The notes beneath the pieces are model-generated. The model was not told where the DNA came from. It did no database searches and saw only the letters and a program-made list of their open reading frames with translations. Position numbers and translations under genes: made by a program. From Phragmites australis (lineage: Eukaryota; Streptophyta; Magnoliopsida; Poales; Poaceae), in NCBI RefSeq assembly GCF_958298935.1, contig NC_084932.1, forward strand, positions 15,293,501 to 15,357,500: a stretch of DNA of 64,000 nucleotides, written 5' to 3'. This document shows positions 1 to 10,889 of the stretch, in pieces; position 1 is the stretch's first letter, and every line of letters starts with the position of its first letter.

Positions 1-4
1 TTAG

Positions 5-3000
5 GTTCTATTCAGCTCAGGTGGCATCGGTTTTCCCGTCATTGATGGGGCCGCCGCCAGGGGTGGAGCTCCGGCATGCCAGCAAAAGTCACCTCTGGCG
101 TGGTATACCGGCTGGTTGCAGCTATGGTTCTATTACAACATTGGCCTTGCATCGCCCCTTCGCTCCACAAAATGGGATATTGCATATGTTCTAGAGCTGG
201 AGAAGGAGATTATGAACGATCAGTTCGCCTCATGGCTGGCCCTTCAACAAAGGGTGGCCAAAAAGATGAGCATGCGTGACCTCGTGGAGGAGTTCACCAA
301 GTTGCGCATTCAGCCCCTTCAGATGGGCTGGAACTGCGTCTTTGAGCAAGGTGCGGAAGAGTGGCCGAAGGTGTACTCTGGCCCTGTCATTAGTGCTGGT
401 GAGTTCTCCTTGTAGTTTGGTTTTTGATCTGCTGATGTGAGCCGTCTTTTTTTTTTCACAGAGCTGCCTCCTCTAGAGCGTGCATTAGAGATTGCGGAGG
501 TGATCCTGGGACCCCTACTTATGCGGAGCGGGAGTGGCGGGTGGCCCTAGCACAGAGCTGGGAGTGATACAACCGTGTCTACTTTTATCTCGGAATGGGG
601 GCTCCGGCATGGCGAGATCCTCCAGAGCCTAAGGCTGCTAGAAAACGAGAGTGTGCAGCCCCCCAATCCGTGCGAGGACAATCTAGGTGCAACGGCCTTC
701 TGTCTCCGGAGGCTCGCATATTGGTTCAATGGCCGAGTCGTCGGAGGTGCCCCTGGTTCGCAAGAAGCGTTTGAGGCGGGTTGGGAGTGCGAGCGACCAG
801 TTTGGAGGCAAGGATCAGTTTGGTGATGATGACCGGGGGAAGGGCTGGGTCTCCCCGGATATTGCAGGTCATGGCTAGAGCCGGCAGAGAGGTGTGGCCT
901 CCGTGGACTATGATTTTGGTTTTGTCGGTTTAGATGTCGAGGATGTTACGGGCCCTCCTGTAATAGATTAAGAGGAACTAGGTGGGCGTTGTTTGCTTTG
1001 TTAGCCATATCCAATTTTGGTCATGCACCGGGATCTTGATTTGTGTTTCCTTGATTTTTTTGGCACCCTCGAGGTGGATGCGTCCTTGACTCCACCCCCG
1101 TGGCCCTAGAGGCCAAGTAGGGATCGGGGACTCCTCCGGAGGGGTCTCTGACGACCGTTGGTGACCTATCCCTGGCGGCTGGTACTAGAGACACCGTGCC
1201 CTCCACCGAGGCTCCCTTTGGAGTGGTCGAGGGAGGCCCTGGACTCGGAGTCTTGACCCCGGATGACATTGTGCTACGCCTGGAGGCGTCAAGGGCCTTC
1301 GCTACAGTCTCCTCTCTTCTTTGGAGTGGAGAGGTTGAGCGATCGTTGGTAGCAGCGGCCCTTCAGGTTAATAGTATTGGTTATGATTTTCTGGGTCTGG
1401 TGTTTGGTTCTGAGTAGCTCATTCTGTCCTTTTCCTTCTTCTGTTGTGCCTCGTAGCAACTAATTTTGACGAGGGCACTGGGAGGTGGGGGGCGCCAGGC
1501 CTTTGTCGTGGCCCGTGACGAGGTTGAGGGCCTTCGCCAAGCCTTGGAAGAGGCCCGAAAGTGAGCAGAGTCTGAGGAGGGTCGTCTTTAGGAGGAGATG
1601 GCGCTTCGCGAGCGTGTAGAGGCTCAAGCACGGAAGGCTGCTGTAGACCTCTAGGAGGTGAGGGAGTTCGCCTATGCGGCCAACGCAGTCTGTATGTCCA
1701 CCGAAGGAGACGTTGACACCCTTCGGGCGGCGGTGGGTAATGTGCAGCGAGATATGGAGGAGGCTCAGGCATCGGAGGTGGCACTGCGTTCGGAGTGCCA
1801 GCAGTTAACTGTACTTGCGTTGGAGATGGCCTAGATTACTTCTGATGCTTTGAGCAGCCTTAGGGCTTGGTGCCCACCATTGCCCTCCGACTCAGAGGTG
1901 TCGGTTATGCCGCTCTTCGGGCTTCGGTGTGCTGCGAAGGTCATGGTTAGAGCCATAGAGGTCTACGCGAGGTCCAGTACCCGTGTGGCCGCTGTGCTTT
2001 AGCTGACCTTGGTGCCCCAAGCGGGGGTTGGTCCCCTCGAAGCACTGGAACTGCAGGTGCCAGACTCCGTGGTTGAGGGTTTTCGGCCAGAGGAACCTCC
2101 GGCGGAGATTCGCGTAGCTCTGGAGAGCTTCCACTATGGTGTATGGGCGAAGCATGGTCGGAGCGTGATGTTATGCTACATGCCAGTCGGGGACTCCGGG
2201 TGCCTTGGGGGGCCTTCGCCCGGGTTCTTTGTTGGGAGGTCCGGCCCTTCATCCGGAGCCTACGATCGCATCACGGCCCTCTGGAGGTTCTTTGTCTGGC
2301 TTTGTTGCCCTACCAAAGTACTCTCCGTGCGTGGATGCCTCGGAGGTGTAGCTCTGTCGTAGGCTGTCTTTTCTTTTCCGAGGGGGTAAAGTTTTAGCAT
2401 GTTGACTACCCCCCTTCTGCTTCATGTATATGATATTTTCCTTATTTGATGGAACCACGTCTGTCTTCCTGTGGTTTGCCTATGTTGTTTCTAGAATGTT
2501 TGTTCCTTTAAGTTTAACTGGAGGCCGATGTACGTGTATAGGTATGGCGGCCCGAGGCCAGAGGAGGCCTCGTCCGTATCTTGGATAGTGCCTCCAGGGA
2601 CGGATTGAGTGCGTTTGGAGCATCAGGGGCTATTCCGTCCATTCGATGGCGGAGTTGTTTCGTTATGCGCCGCGATTCCAAGTGGCGTATTGATCCGCAG
2701 GTGGCCACCGATGTCTTGGTCAAGGTCGAGCCAGAGGATCCCCTTCTGTCTACTCTGGATATGTATTTTGTTGCAAGGGACAACTGGTGTGCAGCCCGAA
2801 CAGCCCAGGAAGTTGTCGGCTCACGTTTCCTACAATGCTTTGTCCATCCCCGGGGTTCTGACAGAAGAGTGCCTTCGGCAATTCTTGAGCCTATTCTGGA
2901 CGAGGTGAAGATGGAGGAGGTACAGGCCGTGGAGGTCTCACCGGAGGGGCAGGAGGAGGAAGAGCTGGATTTCTTAGTCTTTGACTCGTATCTTTTCCCG

Positions 3001-3060
3001 GCGGATCCTTCATTTTCCCGAGGCTCAGTCTCCATTTTAGGCAGTAGCTCTTTTCACTGA
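5..3060 (+). pseudogene. Antisense gene of Tat copy 1, spliced and decayed
   Basis: This lies opposite in strand to gag-pol. Exon sequence is open from base 5 to 398 and includes the segment WLQLWFYYNIG (about 104-136), which resembles the region following the 'putative gypsy type transposon' domain (Pfam Transposase_28) in such antisense ORFs. A GT-AG intron (399-461) joins in frame to ELPPLERALEIAEVILG. Further on, 1497-1870 reads as a heptad-rich, charged coiled coil (DEVEGLRQALEEARK and similar) broken by TAG stops at 1589, 1652 and 1832. The last open part is at 2581-3060, with an acidic stretch (EGQEEEELDFLVFD) and a stop at 3058. The function of this protein is not known. The N-terminal domain was probably upstream of the window edge. 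This copy cannot be translated as it stands. Confidence 0.75.
399..461 (+). other. Intron of the antisense gene (GT-AG, 63 bp)
   Basis: The donor is GTGAGT at 399. The tail is pyrimidine-rich (a run of T followed by CACAG) and ends at 461. The reading frame entering at 398 is completed by the bases after 461 and stays open for about 35 codons, whereas the unspliced frame stops at 413-415. The length is short but normal for plants. Confidence 0.75.
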
Positions 3061-3878
3061 GGGAACTCGCATCGGCCTCCTATGCGCCGATGCCGAGGAT
3101 GACTCTCCAGGTCCCGCGGTGTTCCCGGGAGGCGTGGCGGTAGGGCACCCTCGTCTTCCTGTAGTGTTACAGGGAGGCGCAGCAGGCTAGCAAGTTTGTT
3201 GGGCATAGATTCGATGTATAGTGGCTAGCTATATGCAAAAACTCTTTGTATGTTATGTATGTACAACTTGCATTGTGTTAGCTTGTTGTTTTCTTTCTTT
3301 CTCTCTCTTTTTTTTATGATTGATCTCATCGATGCTTCGCTTGTGCCCCTTATCCCAGCCCCTTTGCACCCTACAGCTGCTTAGCGGCCACAGGGTGCGA
3401 GATTCGAGCGGCATTGTGTTGCAGTAGGTGTGAGTGGGGAGCTCAGAGTTTCACGTTTTCAAGATATCAGAAGGGTCAGATGATTTTGGCATGGAGACTT
3501 TTAGTATTACCAGTGCCGGGGGGTTATCCCTCCGCCATGTTAGGTCAGCCAGGCCTTATAAATGACGGAGGGTGTTATGCCTGTCCGATATGAAGGCACT
3601 ACCTTCAAGATGTCGGAGCAGTCTTTCCCTATCCACCATTTTAGGTTTGCTAGGCCCAAAAGATGACAGACGGAATGCCTGTCCAGCACGGAGACTTAGG
3701 TCTTCAAGATGCTAGAGCGGTCATTGCCAATCCGCCATGTTGGTTAGCTAGACCTTAAAGATGGCGGATGGAATGCCTGTCTAGCATGGAGGCTTATGCC
3801 TTCAAGTTGCTGGAGCGGTCTTCGTGGGTTTTGTGTGGAGTTTTTTCTACCTTCGGAGAGGACTGAGCCTAGGGCCCC
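3061..3878. other. Non-coding spacer between the antisense gene and pol of Tat copy 1
   Basis: No reading frame of interest. It holds the ~98-bp tandem repeats listed separately and AT-rich filler around 3240-3320. Confidence 0.6.
3532..3830. repeat. Three ~98-bp tandem repeats in the 3' spacer of Tat copy 1
   Basis: Units begin near 3532, 3633 and 3732 with CCGCCATGTT or CCACCATTTT. They then run through a conserved order of motifs (TAGGCC, GATGGCGG, ATGCCTGTC, TTCAAGATG, GGAGCGGTC). Adjacent units differ at many positions but align end to end by eye. In Tat copy 2 only the last unit is seen (from about 26385), where that copy breaks off. Confidence 0.75.
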
Positions 3879-4812
3879 CTACACATAGTACTTGCAGAGG
3901 GTCTCCACATTCCAACTGTGTTCAAGGGGGGTCCCTTCTGTATCGGCCAGGCGGTAGGAGCTGAGCCTGTTAGACTTGAGGACTAGGTATGGGCCTTCCC
4001 ATTTGTTGCGCAGCTTTCCCGAAGCTAGGGCATGTCGAAGTACTAGTTTGCCGGGTTTGATGTTTTGCGACGTAACCCTTAGATCGTACCATCCTTAGTT
4101 TTCTTGATGTAGTGATCAAGATTCTGAATGGCATGGAGCCGCATGCCTTCGGTGAGGTCCAGGGAGAGCTCCCTTTCTCCATCAGTTTGTGGAAGTTGTA
4201 CCCTGAGTGAGCACCCCTTGACCTCGGTGGGGTTCATGGCCTCGTCTCCATACAGGAGGCGGAAGGGTGTGAACCCGATGGCCCGCGTGATAGTGGTGTA
4301 GAGGGACCACAAAACCTTGGGAATTTCCTCGACCCACAGGCTTGAGCTAAGCCGACGAGGTAGCGATTTAGACTAGAGAGGATCTTGCCATTGGCCCTTT
4401 CGACGGCCCCATTGGACTGAGTATGTCGAACTGTTGCGAAGCATAATTTGATGCCAAGGTCGTCGCAGAATTGTCTGAAAGGCCCAGAGTCGAATTGTGT
4501 GCTGTTGTCCACCGTGAACTGTCGTCGAACGCTGAAGTGGCAGATTATGTTCTTCCAGAAGAATTTCTGGACATTTTTTTGACATGATTTCCCTGAGGGG
4601 TTCGGCCTCGACCCATTTGGAGAAGTACTGAAATGCCACCACTGCGTACTGAAGGTTGCCTTTGGCACAGGGGAATGGACCGATGAGGTCCATACCCCAA
4701 TGAGCCAGGGGCTAGACAAGGGTGATTGGTTGCAAGGGAGTTGGGGGTCGGTGGCTTCGATGTCCCATCCATTGGCATCCTTGGCAGGTGCAGACGAGGT
4801 CTTTTGCATCGG
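3879..4812 (-). pseudogene. Integrase of Tat copy 1 (frameshifted)
   Basis: The frame reads from a CxxC zinc-finger remnant (CTCQGCQ, near 4795) through WGMDLIGPF (first catalytic Asp), VQWGRRKGQ-type sequence in a shifted frame, and down to the C-terminal CKYYV followed by a stop at 3879-3881, the same end as in copy 2. A TAG stop lies just before WGMDL. A T-run at 4574-4580 is one base longer than the equivalent stretch of copy 2, which shifts the frame in the middle of the core. The enzyme would join element DNA to the host chromosome; this copy cannot do so. Overlapping open frames at 4079-4693 are pieces of this one gene. Confidence 0.85.
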
Positions 4813-5122
4813 ACATGATAGGCCAATGGAGCCCCTAACAAAATGGCTTACTGGCTAGGGCATGTGGTGCCAGATGATTGCCGTAAATGTTGGCTCCTTC
4901 TTGTTTAGTAATGCAGTGAAGGAGGGGAGCGTAGATACCTGCTTTGTAAAGGGCACCATTTATGAGACGGTAGCCCCTAGCGCGATGCTGGATGTGACAG
5001 AGCGCAATCAGGTCGTCCGGTTCTTTGGTTCCTCTTTGGAAGGATAGAAGGGGAGCCCTCCAGTCTGTGATTTCGATTGGGAGGATGACGGTGGCCGTTT
5101 CATCAAGATCTCCGGTGGTCGG

Positions 5123-5982
5123 TTATTGTAGGGTCTCGGGGAAGGTGCCTATCGGTGGGTCTTTGCCCATGGCTGTGGCCTTTGCCAGGGCGTCTACCTG
5201 ATAGTTGTCCGCCCGCGGTATGCCTCGTATTGATATGCTGAGAAAGTGTGCCTCAGCCTTGCGAATGGCCTCGAGGTATCTCATCATGTCCCGATGCCAA
5301 ACTTGGAAGCTCTTGTTGATGTGACTGGCGACGATCTGAGAGTCGGTACAGATGATGACTCTGGCTGCCCCCAAGGCTTGGGCCTTTCAGAGGCTAAGAG
5401 GACGGCCTCGTATTCGGCTATATTGTTGGTCGTCTTGAAATCCAGGCAAGTAGTGTATTGGCCTTGCTATCCTATGGGAGAGATGAGGACCACGCCGGCT
5501 CCGGCGCCCATGGAGCCATATGCTCTGTCAGTGTAGATAGTCCAGATGTCTTTGGAGGGTGTAGTGGTGGGTTTGGTGGGTGCCGGAGTCCATTCAGTGA
5601 TAAAGTCTGCCAAGATTTGGGATTTGATGGCGGTGCAGGCCACAAACCTTACCACGAAGGGGGCTAACTCTACTGCCCACTTGTCGATGCATCCCGTCGC
5701 CTCCTGGTTGCAGAACATGTCGCCAAGTGGATACGAGGTTGGGACAGTGATGTCGTAGGCAAGGAAGTAGTGCTGGAGCTTGCGTGAGGCCATCAGCAGG
5801 GCGTAGGCTATTTTCTCAAGCTCCGTATAGCGTGTCTGGGCCCCAGCTAAGGCCTCCAAGATGTAGTATACAACCCTTTGAGTGGAGCGACCGTTACTCT
5901 TTTCCTCCCGTACTAGGGCGGCGCTGACAGCAGACGCAGAGACAGATAAGTATAGGAGTAGTCCTTCGCTAGGGAGGGGCAT
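5123..5982 (-). pseudogene. RT connection and RNase H of Tat copy 1
   Basis: From 5982 downward the frame is open for 171 residues: first an RT/RNase H connection (LYLSVSASAVSAALVREE, then ELEKIAYALLMASRKLQHYF), then an RNase H start (WTIYTDRAYGSMGAGAG, first catalytic Asp). A second open piece (5123-5374) carries CTDSQIVASHI (catalytic Asp) and RADNYQVDALAKA (last Asp). RNase H removes the RNA strand during reverse transcription. The pieces are separated by a stop or shift near 5470. The parallel region of copy 2 is 27780-28427. Confidence 0.85.
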
Positions 5983-7190
5983 CGGAAGTGTTTTGAGGTG
6001 GGAAAGCTAAATGGTTCGGAGCCCCTCAGCGTTTTGAAGAAGGGGAGGCTGTGCTCAGCAAATTTTGCGAGGAAGGAGCTGAGGGCCGCAAGGTAGCTGG
6101 CTAGGTGTTGTACTTCTTTCGGATTAGTGGGAGGCGACATTTCTATGATGGCATGAATTTTGCCCAGATTAGCCTTGATGCCTCTTCAAGAGATGAGATA
6201 TCCCAGCATATTTCCATCCCTAGCGCCAAATACGCATTTCTCTAGGTTAAGCCGCACGCCAGCGGCCCGAAGGCTGTTGAACGTTTCTTGTAGGTCAGCA
6301 ACATGGTTGGCTTCTAGACAGCTTTTTACCATGAAATCGTTTAAGTAGGCCTCAATGTTGCGGCCCAACTACTGTTGCAGCACCTTGTGCACTAGGGAAG
6401 AGAAGGTGGCCCTAGCATTCTGAAGACCGAAGGGCATCCAGACGTAGCAGTACACTCCAAAGGGGGTAATGAAGCTGTTCTTGCTCTCATCCTTCGTTGC
6501 CATCCACACCTGGTGGTACCCGGAGTAGGCATCAAGGAAGCTCAGCGGTTCACAGCCGGCGGTGGAATCCACTAGCTGGTCAATGCGAGGAAGGGGGTAC
6601 GGATCCCGGGGGCATACTTTTGTTTAATGATGTGAAATCGATGCACATACGCCATTTTCTGCTGTGTTTCTTGACCAGGACGGTGTTGTAGAGCCAATCG
6701 AAGTGGATGAGCTCTCGGATAACACCGGCTTTTAGTAGCTTCTGGACTTCTTCCTTTTCGGCTTATACCCGCTCTGGAGAGAGCCTGTGAAGCCCCTGGC
6801 ATATGGGCCTTGCCTTCGTGTCGACCTGAAGTGTGTGCTTGGTAATGCTGCGGTCGACTCCTGGGAGGTCCAACGGGGACCATGCGAAGGTGTCGAGGTT
6901 ACCCTGCAAGACAGCCAGAAGTTGGGCTTCTTACCCGGAGGTGAGGTCTGCCCCTATTCGAAAGGTCTGGTCAGGTTGGTCTTGGTGTATGGGGACCAAA
7001 TTTATGTCCCCCTCTCGTTGTGGCCTCGGAGGGCAGCGGTGCCCGTGATGCGCCGATGGAGGATCCTCCGAGTCCTCCTCTGTCATAGTATGGATGTGGC
7101 GACTACGGAGTGGAGCAAGGTGCCCATACTCGATGCGTCTAGCCAGGTCTTGGTCACCATGGATGGTTATTAACCCCTAGGGTTTGGGCA
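5983..7190 (-). pseudogene. Reverse transcriptase of Tat copy 1, catalytic Asp changed
   Basis: Motifs in order (minus strand) are LDAYSGYHQV and FGVYCYVWMPFGLQNA (6369-6572), then the catalytic box, here AYLNDFMVKS (6186-6368) where copy 2 has AYVDDIMVKS. The first of the two metal-binding aspartates is therefore Asn. Relative to copy 2 a 45-bp in-frame deletion sits at 6006/6007 in the thumb region. The linker upstream (about 6573-7190) holds the usual segment between protease and RT, with stops. Not functional. Confidence 0.85.
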
Positions 7191-7640
7191 TTTTCAAGCA
7201 GAGGTAATTGTGATGGGGTATAGCTCCAAATTTGTTCAGAGTTCCCCGTCCCAGGATAGCATTGTAGGTGTACGGTACGTCCACGACGTCGAAGGTGATG
7301 ACCTCGGATCATGATGCGAAGCCCTCAGCAAAGATGATCGGGAGTTCCATCTAGCCTAGAGCATTAAGGGGGGCCCATTGAATCCCTGGAGGGGTCTGCT
7401 GCTTGGTGAGAGCTGGTCGAAGGCATGCACGAATAGGAGGTCTACTGAGCTGCCTCCGTTGACCAGTATTCTTTGGACCTCAACTTCGGTGATGTTGGCT
7501 AAGATGACCAGGGCATCGGAGTGGGGAAATTTACCCCCTCGGAGTCATCGACGGTGAACACCACGGGGGGTGTTGGCCTAGTTGTGGGCCTATCAATGGA
7601 TGCTAGTCGCTCCAATGTGGTGTACCCCGCATGCGTAGTC
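7191..7640 (-). pseudogene. Aspartic protease region of Tat copy 1
   Basis: Minus-strand frame around 7420-7480 reads [13 protein letters not shown]. Plant Tat proteases normally have (I/V)DGGSS here, so the catalytic Asp appears as Asn. The frame is interrupted by several stops. The protease would cut the Gag-Pol polyprotein. The corresponding stretch is missing from copy 2. Confidence 0.65.
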
Positions 7641-9278
7641 TCGCCGTTGTTGTTTTGAAGTGCAACCGGAGCTCCCTCCGCCGGTTATGGCGAGGACGAT
7701 CTGTTTGCCCCACGCCCTTTCGTCATTGTACCGCTCTAGGGATGATTGGGGTGGCGCAGGTAGGGCCAGCTGCGGAGAGTTCTGCAGGGCCAGATGGCCG
7801 ACCCGTCGGTTGGCTGATGGCCGACGATCTTCGGACCGCCCCTTGGTGGTCCCATCAGTTGAGGCGAAGGCTGCTTGCCTCCCAAGGTACTCCTCTTGGA
7901 AGGTGGTAGGGTTCAGCAGTTGTCAGTATTATGTCCTCGTCTTGAGCCGTGTAAAGTGCACCTGAATTAGTCCTCATAATGCTGGTTTGGAGTGTGGCTT
8001 CACTCCGGCAGGGTTTCAGAGCATCCCCGACCGCGTCCCCTGGGGTGGCTTTGGTTCGGAGCCCTGCGGCCCGGGTTGATATTGCTGATGTTTCAGCATT
8101 ATCGCTGTCGCCCCCTTTGGGACCCGTTGGTAGGAGCCTCCTCGAAGCCCCTCTTTGCTACAGGAGCGGGGCCGTGTGACGATCCGGCCTTCGAATGCGG
8201 CCTTGCGGAATTGGCACAAGAAGCCTCGCTAGCTTGTGAGCGCCTCCGGCGGAGTTTTTCTCCTCTGCCTGCACATACTCCTCGAATTTGCTCATGAGGA
8301 TTTCTACCATGCGTATTGGACGTCAGTTCAACTGATCATATAGGGGGCCTTCAGCCAGGTCATGGGTCGCGACGTGACCAAAGAGTCTGATATGCCCCTA
8401 ATTTGGGCCTTGGTCTGGGAGAACCTTCGGAAGTGGTCCTGGAGGATTTCGTCTGGCTCTTGCCTGATAGTGAATAGGCTGCCGGAGGTTACTGGTTCGA
8501 TGAAGTGCCCTGGAAGTTGCTACGGAAGAGGTCTCGGATTTGGGACCAGTGTGAATGGTGCTAGGGTCTAGCGCCCAGAACCAGCGTATGGTCACCCCTT
8601 CTAAGGTGAGGGGGAAGCATTTAGCCATGGTGGCTGGTCTGCCCCCGCTGGCCTCTATGGCTAGGGTGTAGGATCGGACAAACTTGTTAGGGTCCAAATC
8701 GCCTTTAAACTTGGGCAACATCAGGGTCTGAAAACCCTCTGGGAACAGCGTGGCCTGCAGGTCGGCCCGTAGGGGAGAGTCGTGGTCTTGCAGAGGTCCT
8801 CATGACGCCAGCTCTGAGGCTCTAGAGACCGAACGGGCCAGGTCCTTGCGCGAAGGGTTCGCCGATTCATGGAGCTTGGGTCGGAACTGCACCAGCCATC
8901 CCGGGAGCGATGCAGCTTGCTGTTTGACCCGCATGGCTGTCTATAGTTCCTCCATTTGGGCCAGGAGTGCCGCCAAGCGTGATTGCCGCTCGGGCGGGAC
9001 GGTGTTTTCGGCGGTAGCACCGGCCGCAGCCCCTAGGGGCACAGCAGGGGCCTCGCCTTGTTGCTGCTGGGTCTCCGGGGTGGAGAACCCTTCGGTGCTG
9101 CCCGCGACTATGGTTATGGTTGGGTCGGCGGTGGCCGTAGGGTTCCCATTCCCCTCGCTGGGGGGGGGGCATCGTCAGCATCGCTTGTGTATAGCTGGCT
9201 GGACTGCCACGTAGGCGTGACTGGGGGGGTCAGCTGCCGTCGACGCGGCCTTGGTGGTCTTCTTCTTGGGTGGCATCC
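7641..9278 (-). pseudogene. gag of Tat copy 1
   Basis: The start is placed at 9278 because the first residues (MPPKKKTTKA) match the start of gag in copy 2 (MPPKKKTTMA at 31605). The capsid-like core is at 8398-8721 (LPKFKGDLDPNKFVRSY, then FPLTLEGVTIRWFWALDP), typical of the Retrotrans_gag family. Frames change several times, for example between 8721 and 8750. Gag packages the element RNA into particles in the cytoplasm. Plus-strand open frames here (7631-8571, 8750-9366) are reverse-strand shadows of this GC-rich gene. Confidence 0.8.
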
Positions 9279-9533
9279 TACCACTCTTAGCACTTCTGTG
9301 TTCGAAATCCTCATGGACGGTGTGCTGTTGGAGAAAGAGTTCATCTTGCCCCAGCAAGTATGGTGAGAGTTTCTTCTAAGGAGGAGACTCAAGCTTGGAG
9401 ACGAAGTTTAAGAGCAAGGAACACCAGGAATGTATTGATGGTAGAAAAAATGGATCGATCTGGGAGGAGTATCATATCGTGACTTGGTGTTTTTTCACCT
9501 CTGTGTCCTCCTGCCCTCTTGCCTCCAGGGTGC

Positions 9534-9543
9534 CTATTTATAG
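9534..9543 (-). promoter_or_regulatory. TATA box of the Tat copy 1 LTR
   Basis: CTATAAATAG on the minus strand. The same motif stands at the equivalent place in copy 2 (31873-31882), so it is the likely retroelement promoter. Confidence 0.6.
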
Positions 9544-9946
9544 GGCCATAGCTTGGCGTACAAGTTATCACAATGTACAAATATCTGGGATCTGACCGAA
9601 TTGCTGGGCCTTATCCCTGATAACTACTTCCTACCCTACGTGGGAGATAAATATCTACCATAGTAACTATCGTTGTGCCTACCCCCTAAAGGGGGCGAGC
9701 CGATCGCCAACTGCGGCCTGGCACCACACTGTCACGGGTGTCAGGATAGCCTCCATTATGCCGGGGTGTCAGAGCAGCGTCTAGCAGCCTAGGCATTTAA
9801 TGCTGGTCACCTCCTTGCAGGAAAAGTATGACCAGTGCTCCCCTTCTGGCAGATCTTTTTGAGGCCTGATGACTCACCGCGTAGCCTCTGGGAAGCCAGC
9901 CCAAGTAGCTGGAGACGGGGGCCTCGGGAGGCATGGCTCTGGGGGG

Positions 9947-10190
9947 TGAAGTCTTCGGGAGGTAGGACTCCAGAAGGCCAAGGCTTCGGGAGGTCGAGGC
10001 TTCGGGAGACCGATACCTTGGGAGACCGAGGCTTCGGGAGACTGAGCCTTCGGGAGGCCAAGCCTTTGGGAGGCAGAGCCTTCGAGAGGCAGGACTCCAG
10101 AAGGCCGGGGCTTCGGGATGTCGAGGCTTTGGGAGACCGGGGCATCGGGAGGCCGAGGCTTTGGGAGACCGGGGCTTTGGGAGGCCGGGC
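9947..10190. repeat. 16-bp minisatellite inside the Tat copy 1 LTR
   Basis: About 15 diverged units of the type GAGGCTTCGGGAGACC. Most units are exactly 16 bp, so the phase holds over the whole array. Because 16 is not a multiple of 3, all frames stay open and give a 16-residue protein period; the long open frames at 9797-10210 are therefore repeat artefacts. The copy 2 LTR has a shorter array (32250-32416). Confidence 0.85.
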
Positions 10191-10238
10191 TGGTTAAGCC
10201 AAAGGGTCATCGGGGGTCCTTAACAACGACCCCTAGCA

Positions 10239-10740
10239 TAAGGCAGTATGTAGACTTTTCCAAAATTTAAATGTGAACTGGGGTCCTCTATCACAGACGA
10301 TCCTACTTGGGATTCCTTGCAGCCTCAGAATATTGTCAATATACAAGTCTGCCAATTTGTCTCTTCTATAGGTTGTTTTGACCTTTATGAAGTGGGCTAC
10401 TTTTGTCACACGATCCACTATAACCCATATGGAGTCAAAACCCTTCTAAGTTACGGGTAACATGACTATGAAATCCATACCAATTTCATCCCACTTCTAT
10501 ATTAGGATATGTAATGGCTGCAGCAATCCTGCTGGCCTTTGATGCTCTGCTTTGATCCTTTGACATGTGTGACATCGAGCGACAAAACCCTGCTATGTCA
10601 ACTTTCATTCCAGTCCACCAGTATTTGGTCCTCAGGTCCGTGAACATCTTGGTACATCCAGGATGAATGGAATAGGGGGTGTTGTGGGCTTCATCCATTC
10701 TGAAACCTGGTGCTTTATCTAATCCAAAATTATTTTTGAC
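10239..10740 (-). pseudogene. Integrase of element B, N-terminal and core part
   Basis: The zinc-binding region shows TPYSIHPGCTKM (H) and, one frame over, FVARCHTCQR (CxxC), so there is a frameshift near 10590. The core shows VDRVTKVAHFI (first Asp) and IVCDRGPQFT (second Asp). The frame ends at the Tat copy 1 junction, before the catalytic Glu. The two blocks are joined through stops around 10440-10500. Confidence 0.85.
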
Positions 10741-10889
10741 TTCTAGAATCTCTTCATCTTGTTACTGGGCCTCACGGATTCTATCCTGTAGTGTTAGATG
10801 TACGACTAGAGATGTGAACTTGTCCTTGTGTTATGTGCAGATTTAGATGTTGCATTTTGGCAAGAAGCTCTAGCCTTAACTCCTACATT

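Larger units (their letters stand above)
1..10238 (-). mobile_element. Tat-lineage Ty3/gypsy retrotransposon, copy 1 (3' end outside the window)
   Basis: Read on the minus strand the order is LTR (9329-10238), gag, protease, reverse transcriptase, RNase H, integrase, a non-coding stretch with tandem repeats, and an antisense gene on the plus strand. A gene in antisense between pol and the 3' LTR is known for the Tat group (Grande, RIRE2, Ogre relatives), so I infer that lineage. The 3' LTR should lie left of base 1. The body has stops, a frameshift and catalytic substitutions, so it is not autonomous. The element sits inside the integrase gene of element B: B's integrase reading frame resumes exactly at 10239. 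Copy 2 at 26385-32465 is a close relative and served as the comparison. Confidence 0.9.
9329..10238 (-). repeat. 5' LTR of Tat copy 1 (~910 bp)
   Basis: Boundaries come from alignment with the LTR of copy 2 (31659-32465). The outer end on the plus strand is ...CCCTAGCA, joined directly to B integrase at 10239. The inner end is near TTGGAGAAAGAG. The LTR holds a 16-bp minisatellite (9947-10190) and a TATA box (9534-9543). The primer binding site next to it has decayed: copy 2 has TGGCGCC there, copy 1 does not. Confidence 0.8.

Noticed and set aside
1419..2252. Minus-strand proline-rich frames opposite the antisense gene
   Set aside because: Reverse-strand shadows of the coiled-coil part of the plus-strand gene.
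7631..8571. Plus-strand frames over the Tat gag
   Set aside because: Shadows of the minus-strand gag; equivalent frames occur at 30008-30760 only because copy 2 is homologous.
9797..10210. Overlapping long open frames on both strands with serine/proline or glycine-rich repeats
   Set aside because: They come from the 16-bp minisatellite in the LTR, which keeps every frame open; the product is a repeat artefact.
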